From positions 1,089,345 to 1,153,344 of the forward strand of contig BCKC01000008.1 of assembly GCA_001600455.1 (NCBI GenBank): a DNA stretch of 64,000 bases. Direction: 5' to 3'. The DNA comes from Endocalyx cinctus (Eukaryota; Ascomycota; Sordariomycetes; Amphisphaeriales; Apiosporaceae). The position numbers and the translations under genes were made by a program. Shown in pieces: positions 54,775 to 64,000 of the stretch (position 1 is the stretch's first letter; every line of letters begins with the position of its first letter). The notes under the pieces are model-generated. The model saw only the letters and a program-made list of their open reading frames with translations. It had not been told where the DNA came from and ran no database searches.

Positions 54775-57375
54775 ATGACTACGGCTGCCCAACCTTTCCA
54801 AAGAGGCACAATTGCCTCTTCGAATCAACCCCAAAATGCACCAAGCACGGCACCTGTCATTGAATACGTATGCCTCTTCACACACGATCTTCGCCGAAAG
54901 CAGAAAAGGTGGCAAGATGGACGAGCCAAATATCACACCTTCAATAAACGTGTGATGGTTCATGATGAATCTGGCAATTATGTCGGTGATCATCACTGGC
55001 ATGAAGACTATGACTTTGACGAAGGTGAAGAACTTCGACTAGAAAGGGGCGGCGTTATCGTTCAAGTCGGGGAGCGTACAGGAAGCCGAGATCAAGATTT
55101 ATCCGAACTCATAGATAAAAGAGTTCAGGAAAAAGTTCAACGTCATGCTGTTGCTGCTTCACGTCGACCCCCTTCAGTTGCACCTGCTACTCCTAACGGA
55201 TCCGCGCCAGCTCATTTTCAACTTCGCCATAAACCACTTCTTAATATAGTGGGTGCACCAAGTGGACATCACGGTCGTGCCCGAATTAGTACGGAGTCGC
55301 CTTACGAAGAAAGGCAGAAGCAGATAACATCACCAGATGATATCAATCCCAGGTCTTCAAAGCGTAGGAAGAGAGATATATCTCCTCCAAGTAAAAGTGG
55401 TTATGCGCAGAGTCTGTTCGGAGCGGCTTTAACACTATCAGGAAGACCTACAGGCACACTTCCGATGTCGTATCAGTCTACGTCCACGCCTACGCCACGT
55501 ATCTTGGAAAACCATTCACCATCGACTTCCCCAAACCAGAGACCTCGAGGAGAAATTTTAGATGCTCGACCAATAAACGCCCGTATTAGTCGGGGAGCTA
55601 GAAATAACGGGTTGCTTACTCTCAGCAGCAGAGGTGAATCGGAAAAAAAGGACTACGGACAGTCCTCGAAACGCTTATCGGAGATAATAGTCATAGAGGA
55701 CACCGATACGCCCTCACCGTTTTCACATGCAGTCCCAGAAACAAGATTCCAACATACTTCTGTGGACTTTCAGCAGCCAAAGACCCATAGGAGAAACCTT
55801 GAGACGCACCCCGGCGCTCATAATATCCTTCAATCAATTTCGACGAACCAGAACCTAATTGAATCTAAAAAAGCCAAGATAATCAGAAATACTAAGAATG
55901 TTGACCTGGATCATGACAACGATGACATGTCACCACAAACTTCCTTCGGTGATAAGGAGGTGGTTCATGAGATGATAGACAAACCGCCCAAAAAGAAAGA
56001 CAACGGGAGAATAAAAGCAAAAACTACGAGCCAAAACAAGGCTCAGAACATGATTACCATCGATCAAGATCAAGATACGTCTTCCAGACCACCTCAAGAA
56101 CCTGAACCGAGAAGAAGAATAGACATAAAGCCAACAAGAAAAAGAGGCTTGCTAATGATGTCCGAGACCACAAAAAATAAGAAACCATCTGCCTTGAAAC
56201 GTAAAGTCACTCATCATCACGACAATATAACCCATGCTATCACTACCCAACCCGATCTCCTTGCAGCAAATACGATATGTGGGGACAGTCATATGGATTT
56301 AGAGTCTCACCTGTCCATATCTCCGCCAAATAAAGCGCGGCCACAGTCTCCAAATTCTAGAATGATATCAAAAAGACACCACCAGAGCGACAATGATTCC
56401 GAATCAGATGATCCTTTTGAGCAAATAAGATCAGAGCCACAACGAGATGAGGATTCACGTCGGAAATTAGGCCCCGATATTATCCCATTGAACAAGAACA
56501 GAAGAACGTCATCCCATTCTATTGATGATGGCGAGGATGAAGAAGATCAAAGGACTTCCACCAATAGCGATGCAGGAAATGAACGATTCAGTGAAGTATT
56601 GGCAACATCAAATGAAAGAAGCTATAGCATCCCGGATGAAAGATTTGTTCCCCGTCTAGTTTCTTTGGGTCGCAAAGGCATTCGATCTAAAGAAATCATC
56701 GGCTTCGATTTTGATGAAGAATTTATCCCACGACCACGTGTTTCCGACCATCAACAATCTGAGGTACGAAAGGACGTGAATGAAGTAGCGAGTGAAGACG
56801 TACCTCTAGTGCCAGGGGATTCTTCACGAACGGGGAAAGAGATTGAAATAAGTTCCGTTCCAGAACTTGAAATGGAAGCTCTTGCCGCTACTCCAGAACC
56901 AACTCGAATAAGGACGAATAGCAAGTTGACGAGTATGGGTCCTGCCGATGTAGATCCAGCATTCATTTCTTCCCCACCGAACATGATTACGCGACCCTCT
57001 CTAGAAAGGACCGAAAGTGGGCATCAATCTTCATCTTCGTCTAAAACATGTGAGAGTGTACCGCGGTCAGAGCGGGAAACTACTGCAGCACCAGCTTCAA
57101 ATCCACCGGCACCACCCAGACTTGCTAATCCAGCAACCAGGGGTAAGAAGGCAGCTAAACCTTCAGATGCTATCGGTCAAGCGCCAAAGTGTCCTCTCCC
57201 ATCGGAGCCAGTGACTCAGGCTATTGTCAGCGATAAACGTAATCGAAGGGGGAAAGTAGGTGCCGAAGAGCAGAGAATGGTAATACCGGCAGCGATGCCA
57301 GGGTTTGTCAAGGCCAATGGAGGACCGTGGAGTAGGGAAGCCCATGATCTTTTCGAGTTTATTCGGCCATCTTGA
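54775..57375 (+). CDS. ZGRF1-like N-terminal domain protein (DUF2439; Mte1/Dbl2-like)
   Basis: A single exon of 866 residues. Residues about 28-110 match the ZGRF1-like N-terminal domain (DUF2439): EYVCLFTHDLRRKQKRWQDG, YHTFNKRVMVHDESGNYVGD, HHWHEDYDFDEGEELRLERG. The remaining 700 residues are disordered, Ser/Lys/Arg/Asp-rich, with basic patches (SSKRRKRD, KPTRKRG) that may be nuclear signals, and a short C-terminal block GGPWSREAHDLFEFIRP that I recall as conserved in fungal members. In yeasts, proteins with this domain (Mte1, Dbl2) bind branched DNA and assist Mph1/Fbh1 helicases in recombination and telomere upkeep. Like these, this protein lacks the helicase domain found in animal ZGRF1. 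The ATG at 54775 is the first in frame. Confidence 0.85.
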   Translation: MTTAAQPFQRGTIASSNQPQNAPSTAPVIEYVCLFTHDLRRKQKRWQDGRAKYHTFNKRVMVHDESGNYVGDHHWHEDYDFDEGEELRLERGGVIVQVGERTGSRDQDLSELIDKRVQEKVQRHAVAASRRPPSVAPATPNGSAPAHFQLRHKPLLNIVGAPSGHHGRARISTESPYEERQKQITSPDDINPRSSKRRKRDISPPSKSGYAQSLFGAALTLSGRPTGTLPMSYQSTSTPTPRILENHSPSTSPNQRPRGEILDARPINARISRGARNNGLLTLSSRGESEKKDYGQSSKRLSEIIVIEDTDTPSPFSHAVPETRFQHTSVDFQQPKTHRRNLETHPGAHNILQSISTNQNLIESKKAKIIRNTKNVDLDHDNDDMSPQTSFGDKEVVHEMIDKPPKKKDNGRIKAKTTSQNKAQNMITIDQDQDTSSRPPQEPEPRRRIDIKPTRKRGLLMMSETTKNKKPSALKRKVTHHHDNITHAITTQPDLLAANTICGDSHMDLESHLSISPPNKARPQSPNSRMISKRHHQSDNDSESDDPFEQIRSEPQRDEDSRRKLGPDIIPLNKNRRTSSHSIDDGEDEEDQRTSTNSDAGNERFSEVLATSNERSYSIPDERFVPRLVSLGRKGIRSKEIIGFDFDEEFIPRPRVSDHQQSEVRKDVNEVASEDVPLVPGDSSRTGKEIEISSVPELEMEALAATPEPTRIRTNSKLTSMGPADVDPAFISSPPNMITRPSLERTESGHQSSSSSKTCESVPRSERETTAAPASNPPAPPRLANPATRGKKAAKPSDAIGQAPKCPLPSEPVTQAIVSDKRNRRGKVGAEEQRMVIPAAMPGFVKANGGPWSREAHDLFEFIRPS

Positions 57376-58718
57376 ATTTAAAAATTGCCCATTAAAATGC
57401 TATTTTTCAATGTTTTTGAGCAGAAGCTGAAAAAAAAAAGGGGGGGGGCAGGATGGAAACAGACAAAGATCGTGTTACTTGTTACGGTTCGGCATAATTT
57501 ACCTGTGACCTTCCCTAATTTGCGTAGTTTCTTGGAAATTACACAACATACAATATTCAATATTTGCCACTGTCATTATGAAAGATTAATTATCAAAATG
57601 TATCACTTTCCAATCATGGAATATGACACTCAGTCTAATATACTCGGTGTAGGATTAATGGGATTGATGGAAGATAAGAATGGGTTTAGGTTATCTCCAT
57701 TCTCCAGGGTTATCTCGGATACTAGCCACTCATCTGATGTGGCTAATAAAAAGTAATGTGGCTAGGTTAGATTCATGCAATGCAGTCAAATTGGATATCC
57801 CCGGGTGCCTAATCTACCTGTCTGCTAATCTAGTGTAGACTATCCACCAACATCGGACAGTCCCGCCTCCCACACAAAACCCCCTGACCCCTTATGTCCT
57901 ATTTTCCTTGGCGAACACGTAGTTGGTGCGCCTAGGTGGGTCATGACATTATGTTTAATTCCCCTCTATTACTTTGTGAACCCTTAAAGAAATCTTGACT
58001 CATTGCTTTTCACCTTTGTTTTGAATAATAGCATCACTATTCCAGTATTTCCCTAAGATAATTCAACTTATACGTTTTCCCCTATCATTTATCCAATTAT
58101 AGAAATATCCATGGATAGATCTTATTTGTCTCATGTTAAGAATCTTAGTTGTAAACAATTTATTCTATGATTATGTATCTACTTGGTCACATCTAAATAT
58201 CGGTGATGTAAGATTATAGCAGAGCAGCCTACTAAATAGTAGGCGACCAGGTGCCCGCGCCCTACTAAAGTAAGGCAAGTAAGAAGTTTTGTCCTGCAGA
58301 ATGCCTCATGGTGAGCCTCGACCACAAAACCGGGGCGCAGCTATGCAGTACCGTAAATTCGCCCTCATATAGCTTTTTCCCTTCTCGTTTGAAAACTTGA
58401 GCCTGATCGAGGATTTTCGTCTTCCTGTTTCCCCCCTCCCTTCCATACGACTTCTTCCCCTTCTATTCAAACGCTTTTATTTTACCGCATCCTTTCCTTT
58501 CCACCCTTCTCTTCCTAGTCAATCCTTTATTTATTTTTTTGTTCTGGGAGGGCCAGCTTATAAAAGCTGCCCCTCTTCTTTATTTACGGCTTTCTCACAC
58601 GTTTCTCATATACATAGCCACTATTTCGGCGAGTGTCGGTTGGGTAAGGCTGGCCCGTATTAATCTGAACTTAGAAATACGGGCCATTCTTAAAGCTATC
58701 ATGCTTGCTTGAATCTGG
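57376..58718. other. intergenic spacer
   Basis: About 1.3 kb. A run of A followed by G near 57430-57448 follows the ZGRF1-like stop. The plus frame 57385-57756 is not protein-like and overlaps the probable 3' UTR. The segment from 58380 to 58600 is pyrimidine-rich and probably the promoter of the next gene. Confidence 0.5.
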
Positions 58719-60634
58719 ATGCAAACGATGACAGAACCTAAGCGTCGTACCGGAACTGATGTTCCAATATCATCGTCGTCATCGTCGTCTTCTTCCCTTC
58801 TTTTACCTACTTCTAGTCACTCAAACATTAATAACCCCCCAAGGATTATTATCGTAGATCCATCGCCTCAGAACCAGTCTATCTATAATCAAGTTCGACT
58901 AGCTCAAGATCGTCAAAATGAGCAAACCGCCGCCTACAATAACTCCTTGCAGCCACAAGTCGGCTCTCAACCTATGAGTTGCAGTCCCTCGACAGATAGC
59001 TATACCAGCCGGAGCATATCGCAATCGCCTATCAACGAAACTGAAACGTACAAGATAGACACCGCCTTAGGCCACGCCACTACGGAATTGAGGCGACCTC
59101 GCGGAAGGAGAAAGGGCCCCCTTGACCCGGAGGCTCGGAAGAGTACCGCGTTGAAGCGTAAGCTTAAGACAACGTGTAAATTCCATAGAGAGAAGAAAAC
59201 AAAGGTAACATTTCACCCAATCAACAAGTCCACTATCTGGTTATTAACGGATCTTAGTGTAACTGTGCAGATTTCTCCAAGCTAGAGGAAGGCTACCAGG
59301 AAACTTTTACGCAGAGAACTGCAATTTCTCAAAACCAGGGCGAGAGGGCAGACTCGACCAATGTCTCATCCTCGACACCGGCTGAACCACCATTGTATCC
59401 CGACCTCATCGGCACCGGAGGCGCTGCCCCGAATGCGTCATTCGAGATGTCAGATATGAGTGAACTTATGAGTCCTTCTCAGTCGCCAACCGGTATAAGG
59501 TTAAGCGTACAAAACGCACTTAATTTCGATATCCATTCGTCGCACTCTATGAATCAGTTAGTGCAAACTTCAAATGTAGCACTACCTTATCACCCAGGAA
59601 CCCCAGCATCGAGCCTCAATCCCCAGGCCACAGTTGAGCAACAAGAGTTCCTGAAAATAGGATCCGAGATGGTTGGATTTCCAAAGCGATGGCAATGCGC
59701 GTACGAATCGCCGTCGGACAGTCAATCGCGAGAACGTCCGGACTCTTGCTTATGGACCGGGCCCTTCCGCGAACTGACCCGGCACTTTCAGACCCAGCAC
59801 CACACCTTTCAGGACGCTTTGGAGCCCCGCTGGTCGACATGTACCATGTGCGGCTCCTCCTTCCCGGGCTGGGATCTCTTACCGCCGTGCACCCAAGACG
59901 GGTGCGCGACGGCTTCGTGGCAGAAGGTATATTTCGGATGCACAAGGACGGAGTCGGTGACGGAGTCGTTACCGGGGCTGACCCAATCGGCCGAGTCCGA
60001 AGGCGGCTTCTCGTGGGCCGAGCCGCTCTATCCGCAGTCCTGGTTCCTCGCGGGCGACCAGAACAGTGGTTGGAATACGGCCTATTCACCCAGCGGCAGC
60101 TACTACGCCTACTCCACCACCACCACCGAGGACGTAGAAGAGCAGCCCGGGTCATCGTTCGACGGCCGGATCTTGAGCACAACGAGTCTGATTAATAAAA
60201 GCAAAGACGACAAGTGCCGTCTAATCAATCCCGCCGCAGCGGAGGGCAGATATCTCCAAAAATCATCGGCGTCGAGCTTGGATAACCCGGCGCGGTTCTC
60301 ATCATGTCGACGCCCTCTTCGGTTTGATTATCCCGATAATAGTAATAGCCAGGATGACTCTCTGCGATGCGTCCCACGATGCACGCTATCGTTGGGATGC
60401 CAATTCGTCCCCATCATCCCGCCGCTGTTGGCTATCTTGACTCGCGAAGACGACGGCTTCGCCCTTTGGAAACTCGTCTTGTCGGTGCTCACGACGGACG
60501 TCTGGGCTATTGAGAAGTGGTCGTTCGTTATGCTCCTCATCGGATTTTTGATAACGTGGATTCGAAAGGAGAGTAATAGTTATAGTAGGAGCAACGAGGT
60601 GCGTGGCGAATTTTCTTTAATTATTCTCGTTTAA
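58719..60634 (+). CDS. zinc-finger-like protein with C-terminal membrane segment
   Basis: Two exons, 58719-59204 and 59258-60634, give 620 residues. The 53-bp intron (GTAACA..TTAG) is chosen because it alone restores frame and yields CKFHREKKTKCNCADFS, a Cys/His cluster across the junction. Upstream is a disordered Ser-rich region with PRGRRKGPLDPEARKSTALK, a basic block. Around residues 308-345 is a C2H2-like unit, WQCAYESP then DSCLWTGPFRELTRHFQTQH, and then more Cys pairs (CTMCGSSFPG, PPCTQDGCA). Near 580-600 a hydrophobic helix (WSFVMLLIGFLITWI) precedes a basic tail. I recall similar fungal proteins only as hypothetical. It may be a membrane-tethered DNA- or metal-binding protein. A 3' intron starting at 60599 (GTGCGT) could change the last 11 residues. 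Confidence 0.7.
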
Positions 60635-62622
60635 CCTGATTATTACAACTTTCAAAAAAAAAAAAAAAAAAATAGAAAATAAAAGGCCACTGCTAACAAG
60701 TATAATTCAAAGAATATCTACAATAATCAATACCAAAGTGTTCGGGAGAAATTGAAGATTTTTTGTCCTTTGACGTCTTTAAAAGCCACTGGCCTGTTAT
60801 CTAATAGTAGAGTAAGCTAGCAGACTCGGACGCTAGTTGGTTGGCTATATTAAGTAGATATATAGGTATATACCTGGGCGCAGCGCAAGCCCCCTCGGGA
60901 TGAATGTTGCTTCTTACTGAAACATAAAGACTCGGTGGTATGACATATCATTAATCCTGTTCACTCGAAGCCTACATTGTCTACGCTGCTAGACAATAAG
61001 TTGGGTTGGATCTCTGCTTATTCTCCCCCTTTCCCTATCAAATATACCCCTTAAATATATATATATATATATATTCATAGAGCGTTGGTAGGCAATATGG
61101 TAACTTACAACAAGTCTTCGAATTTTCGTCGTGTCCGCAGACGCATGTTTCGAATACCATCATGTTTTTAGTTTAATTTTATTCGATGATGATTATCGCC
61201 TGTGCCACGTTATAAATTTGCATATATGTCGGTCAGACATATTTATGACGCATGTACTACCACACAACCAGTTATACAACCTGCTATAATATAGAGGTGC
61301 AGAGGTGTAGATAATGGATGTCTCCGCGTTCATCCCCCACAGGTCAAAAAGGCTGCCGAGGCCCGGTCCCGTCGTACTTATCTCTGGTATCGTATACTCA
61401 TTAACGAATGACTAAGTAACTGGTATAACGATGGTTTAGCGAATTGAGCCATGGAGATTTCATCTGATTATTCGTTGATGATCTGATTTTCGAATGAAAG
61501 TAAGTGACTTAATTCAGGAATTGGCACATATATATATTTATTTATTTAAAATATATGATAGGTAGATTTTGTATAGACGCTGCTATTACCTGCATTCATC
61601 ATCCTTGAAATCATACAGCGGATAGTTGGGGTCACTTCACTAACGATCTGACTAAGGAGTGCTGTCGACGGGGTGAAATACTAACTAAGTGCAGTAGGTG
61701 GGACTTAATCTCGCAATATTGACTCATCGGCAACCTTTTTCGACTCGCCGCTGCATTGTCGCCTCAGGCAGAACTTATTTAAAGAAATAAGATGTCATCC
61801 AAGACGGAATAATGTTAACGTTTTATATAGAAATTACTCTTATTCCACTAACATTATACCCTTGTATGTACATGTTCATCATTGATTCAAGTCTTGTTAG
61901 CGTGCGACGGACCCTTGCTCCGCCATCTTCCTTCGCAGAAACAATTGAGGCTTTGCAACCTTTTTGAAGGACAAGGAAATCTGAAGTTATGAAATGAAAT
62001 ATCAGCCGGTGACTCCCTACCGTTTCTAAGATTCTTCTCTTCCTTTCTTTCTTTTACTTTTTTGTTTTTTATTATTATATCGACAAACATTGCCTATACT
62101 ATCGTAGGCTTCTTTTTATCTCTTGTCGCTCAAGAAGGCCAACTTCGTTAGTGAAGACAGGATACCTAGTTCATCTAAGAATAGGCATCTAGGCATCTTC
62201 TAGGCATCTCTTAACCCCACTCACTGATCTTGTCTTCCTTACCTACCCACCAAATCTCACCAGCAGTTGATTGTATACTTGTCAGCAACGTCTGAACGAC
62301 ACCCTCACTGCTTACCTTAGGTAGTTCATCTTTCCTATCTCTCTACAATTGACTACCAAGGTGAGCTTCATATCAATTAAAGTAATCCAAAGAAAAAAAA
62401 AAAAAAGAGAAAAATATCGTCTAACTGATGATTAGAAATAAAAGAAAAAGAAATAAGTAAATATCTGTATACTTGTCCGTTAAGTTGGCGAAACCGAATC
62501 TCAATCTGCAGATCTCGGTGTTCACCGGTTTCTCTTACCGTACCCAACCACCCGGACTAACCGACATTCTTACTCCTTTTCACATTTTAAAACTGATCCA
62601 TTGAAATTATCACATCGTCATC
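60635..62622. other. intergenic spacer
   Basis: About 2 kb of AT-rich DNA with A20 near 60653-60672, an (AT)n run at 61047-61071, and three near-tandem copies of TAGGCATCT at 62182-62209. No gene supported. The 600 bases before 62623, pyrimidine-rich and with the CATC-rich leader, probably hold the promoter and a long 5' leader of the next gene. Confidence 0.5.
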
Positions 62623-64000
62623 ATGTCATCCACTTACCGAAACAATTCCTCCAACTCCCTCATGGGCTTCTCTGTCCACCAGCCTGCAATTGGAGCCCCT
62701 TTGCAGTTCTTTCCCACCATGGGCTCTAAGCAATTGGACGAAATGATCAATGCTTATGTTCCCGGAGACGCTTCTATCCTTGAAAAGCGTACTGTCGTCT
62801 CCATGGAGTTTTTCGAACACTCCATCAACACCGGAGAGGACTTCAAGTTCTTCATGGTTTATCCTTCGCTCGCCGGTTCTGCTACCAACTCGCCCGCCAG
62901 TTCGAGCGCGATGCAGGATTCCGGCTATGGCTCCAACTTCAACACTTCTCCTGTCCTATCTGAGACCCAATGGACTGGACACAATGATTTCTCTGCCTCC
63001 TCTTCTTCTAACACCAAGTCACGTTCTTCCAAGAAGTTGACGACTTCCGTCAAGGACTTCTCTCATATGCCAGGTATGAAAATCATGACCAGGGATGGCC
63101 AAGACGTCACAAATGCTGCCTCTCGTGGCTGCAAGACAAAAGAACAGCGCGATCACGCTCATCTCATGCGCATCATGAAAGCATGTGAGTCTTGCCGGAA
63201 AAAGAAGGTCAAGTGCGACCCTAGCCATAAGCGCGTCGCCGCATCATCGTCCTCATCCACGAAAACGACGAAAAAGGCGAAGATCTCGCGCCAGGCAACA
63301 GCAGCAGCACCACCGCCCGCTACAATATCTCCACAATACACTCCATACACTCAATCTTTTGAAACGACTTTCACCCCTTCATCCACATCATATTCTACAT
63401 CCGTTCCCGAAGTATTAGATTTTGATCAGAGCTTGTCATCAGTTCCGATGGAATGGGAGCAATTCATAACATACGACCAAGAACCGACCGAGTCAATTCC
63501 TTATGACTACGACTTCTTCCTTGACCCCGCTGGATACTTCTCTCCTGCTACTTCTAGCTCATTTACGACCTCGTCTAGATCACCGGCTCAATCATTTACA
63601 CCGGCAACGGTATCCTCTGCAAGCCGCAGCGTGGGCTCCGAGGGACTCCTGGCGAATACAGGAGCACCAGTGGAAGATTACCCGCCTACTCTACCATACT
63701 TAAACCCCGGAGGACCAGAGGCTGGCACCAACTATATCGACTTCAACCTATACTCCCCTGCTTCGTCAGCGTCATTCGACGACGAGCCTGGCCTAATGAA
63801 GGAACTGGCGGCATCGCCTCGTCCTAACTACTCTGAATATCTCCAAGACCAATCAGAACATGCCAGCAAGCAGAGGAATAGGCATCATCGTTCTCCAGCC
63901 GATATAGCAGCATGCCAACAGGACGTACAACCATCCGCATTTGCTGTAGACAATCACAATAACGCTCCTCGGGAGACCGAGAGCTGTGCTCATACCTACC
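62623..64000 (+). CDS. putative transcription regulator with half zinc-cluster motif (3' truncated by window)
   Basis: The frame is open from ATG 62623 to the window end with no stop, giving at least 459 residues. I see no intron, though a GTGAGT at 63185 lies inside the Cys motif. The N-terminal 100 residues include FSVHQPAIGAPLQFFPTMGS and VVSMEFFEHSINTGEDFKFF. At about 180-200 is RIMKACESCRKKKVKCDPSH, i.e. CX2CX6C, the first half of a Zn2Cys6 binuclear cluster; the second Cys triplet is missing and a Ser/Lys-rich run follows. The rest is Ser/Thr/Pro/Tyr-rich with acidic DFDQSL, YDYDFFLD and YIDFNLYSP patches that look like activation segments. A DNA-binding nuclear regulator is likely but the half cluster makes the mode of binding uncertain. 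Confidence 0.72.
   Translation, partial: MSSTYRNNSSNSLMGFSVHQPAIGAPLQFFPTMGSKQLDEMINAYVPGDASILEKRTVVSMEFFEHSINTGEDFKFFMVYPSLAGSATNSPASSSAMQDSGYGSNFNTSPVLSETQWTGHNDFSASSSSNTKSRSSKKLTTSVKDFSHMPGMKIMTRDGQDVTNAASRGCKTKEQRDHAHLMRIMKACESCRKKKVKCDPSHKRVAASSSSSTKTTKKAKISRQATAAAPPPATISPQYTPYTQSFETTFTPSSTSYSTSVPEVLDFDQSLSSVPMEWEQFITYDQEPTESIPYDYDFFLDPAGYFSPATSSSFTTSSRSPAQSFTPATVSSASRSVGSEGLLANTGAPVEDYPPTLPYLNPGGPEAGTNYIDFNLYSPASSASFDDEPGLMKELAASPRPNYSEYLQDQSEHASKQRNRHHRSPADIAACQQDVQPSAFAVDNHNNAPRETESCAHTY

Noticed and set aside
59258..59280. acceptor at 59270 for the zinc-finger-like gene
   Set aside because: That acceptor puts an immediate stop in phase 0; the TTAG ending at 59257 restores the frame and the CNC motif.
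59616..60182. 188-aa minus-strand frame
   Set aside because: Antisense of the zinc-finger-like gene, Arg/Ser-rich with no domain.

Overview
The window is nuclear DNA of a filamentous ascomycete (Pezizomycotina, probably Sordariomycetes). The evidence is short introns (about 50-190 bp) with GT..AG ends and CTAAC/CTRAY-type branch points, no operons, and a typical gene set: a NIMA kinase C-terminus, a cerato-platanin, a tannase-family esterase, a Mid2-like wall sensor, a BAR-SH3 protein, a ZGRF1-like protein and a fungal STAND-type N-terminal domain. I support 16 protein-coding genes, two of them cut by the window edges. Spacers are long, AT-rich and full of poly-T/poly-A tracts. I found no convincing tRNA, rRNA, CRISPR array or intact transposon.

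Layout. 1-1016: 3' end of a NIMA-type kinase gene. 4807-5643: Ser/Thr-rich single-span membrane sensor. 6865-7863: five-exon small secreted Cys-containing protein. 9734-17137: giant coiled-coil protein whose first exon is unresolved. 18392-18927 (minus): cerato-platanin with a microsatellite-filled intron. 20956-23790 (minus): VIT plus vWA protein. 24560-27003: eight-exon protein with a STAND-type N-terminal domain. 27485-29178: tannase/feruloyl esterase-family protein between a G19 and a C20 tract. 30432-31297: small membrane protein. 32481-33969: MFS transporter. 33970-39940: about 6 kb without a supportable gene.

39941-40266 (minus): hidden two-exon Cys-rich 80-residue protein. 43369-43951 (minus): four-span MARVEL-like protein. 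48578-50809: three-exon Pro/Ser-rich protein of unknown function. 52001-53640 (minus): BAR-SH3 protein. 54775-57375: ZGRF1-like N-terminal-domain protein. 58719-60634: zinc-finger-like protein with a C-terminal membrane segment. 62623-64000: 5' part of a putative regulator with only half of a zinc-cluster motif, running off the window.

The genes do not form an obvious pathway or biosynthetic cluster. Several products are secreted or at the cell surface (wall sensor, small secreted protein, cerato-platanin, MARVEL protein, transporter), as expected of a plant- or litter-associated fungus. Most splice models were built by hand from reading-frame continuity and splice signals; multi-exon coordinates are inferences that RNA data could confirm.
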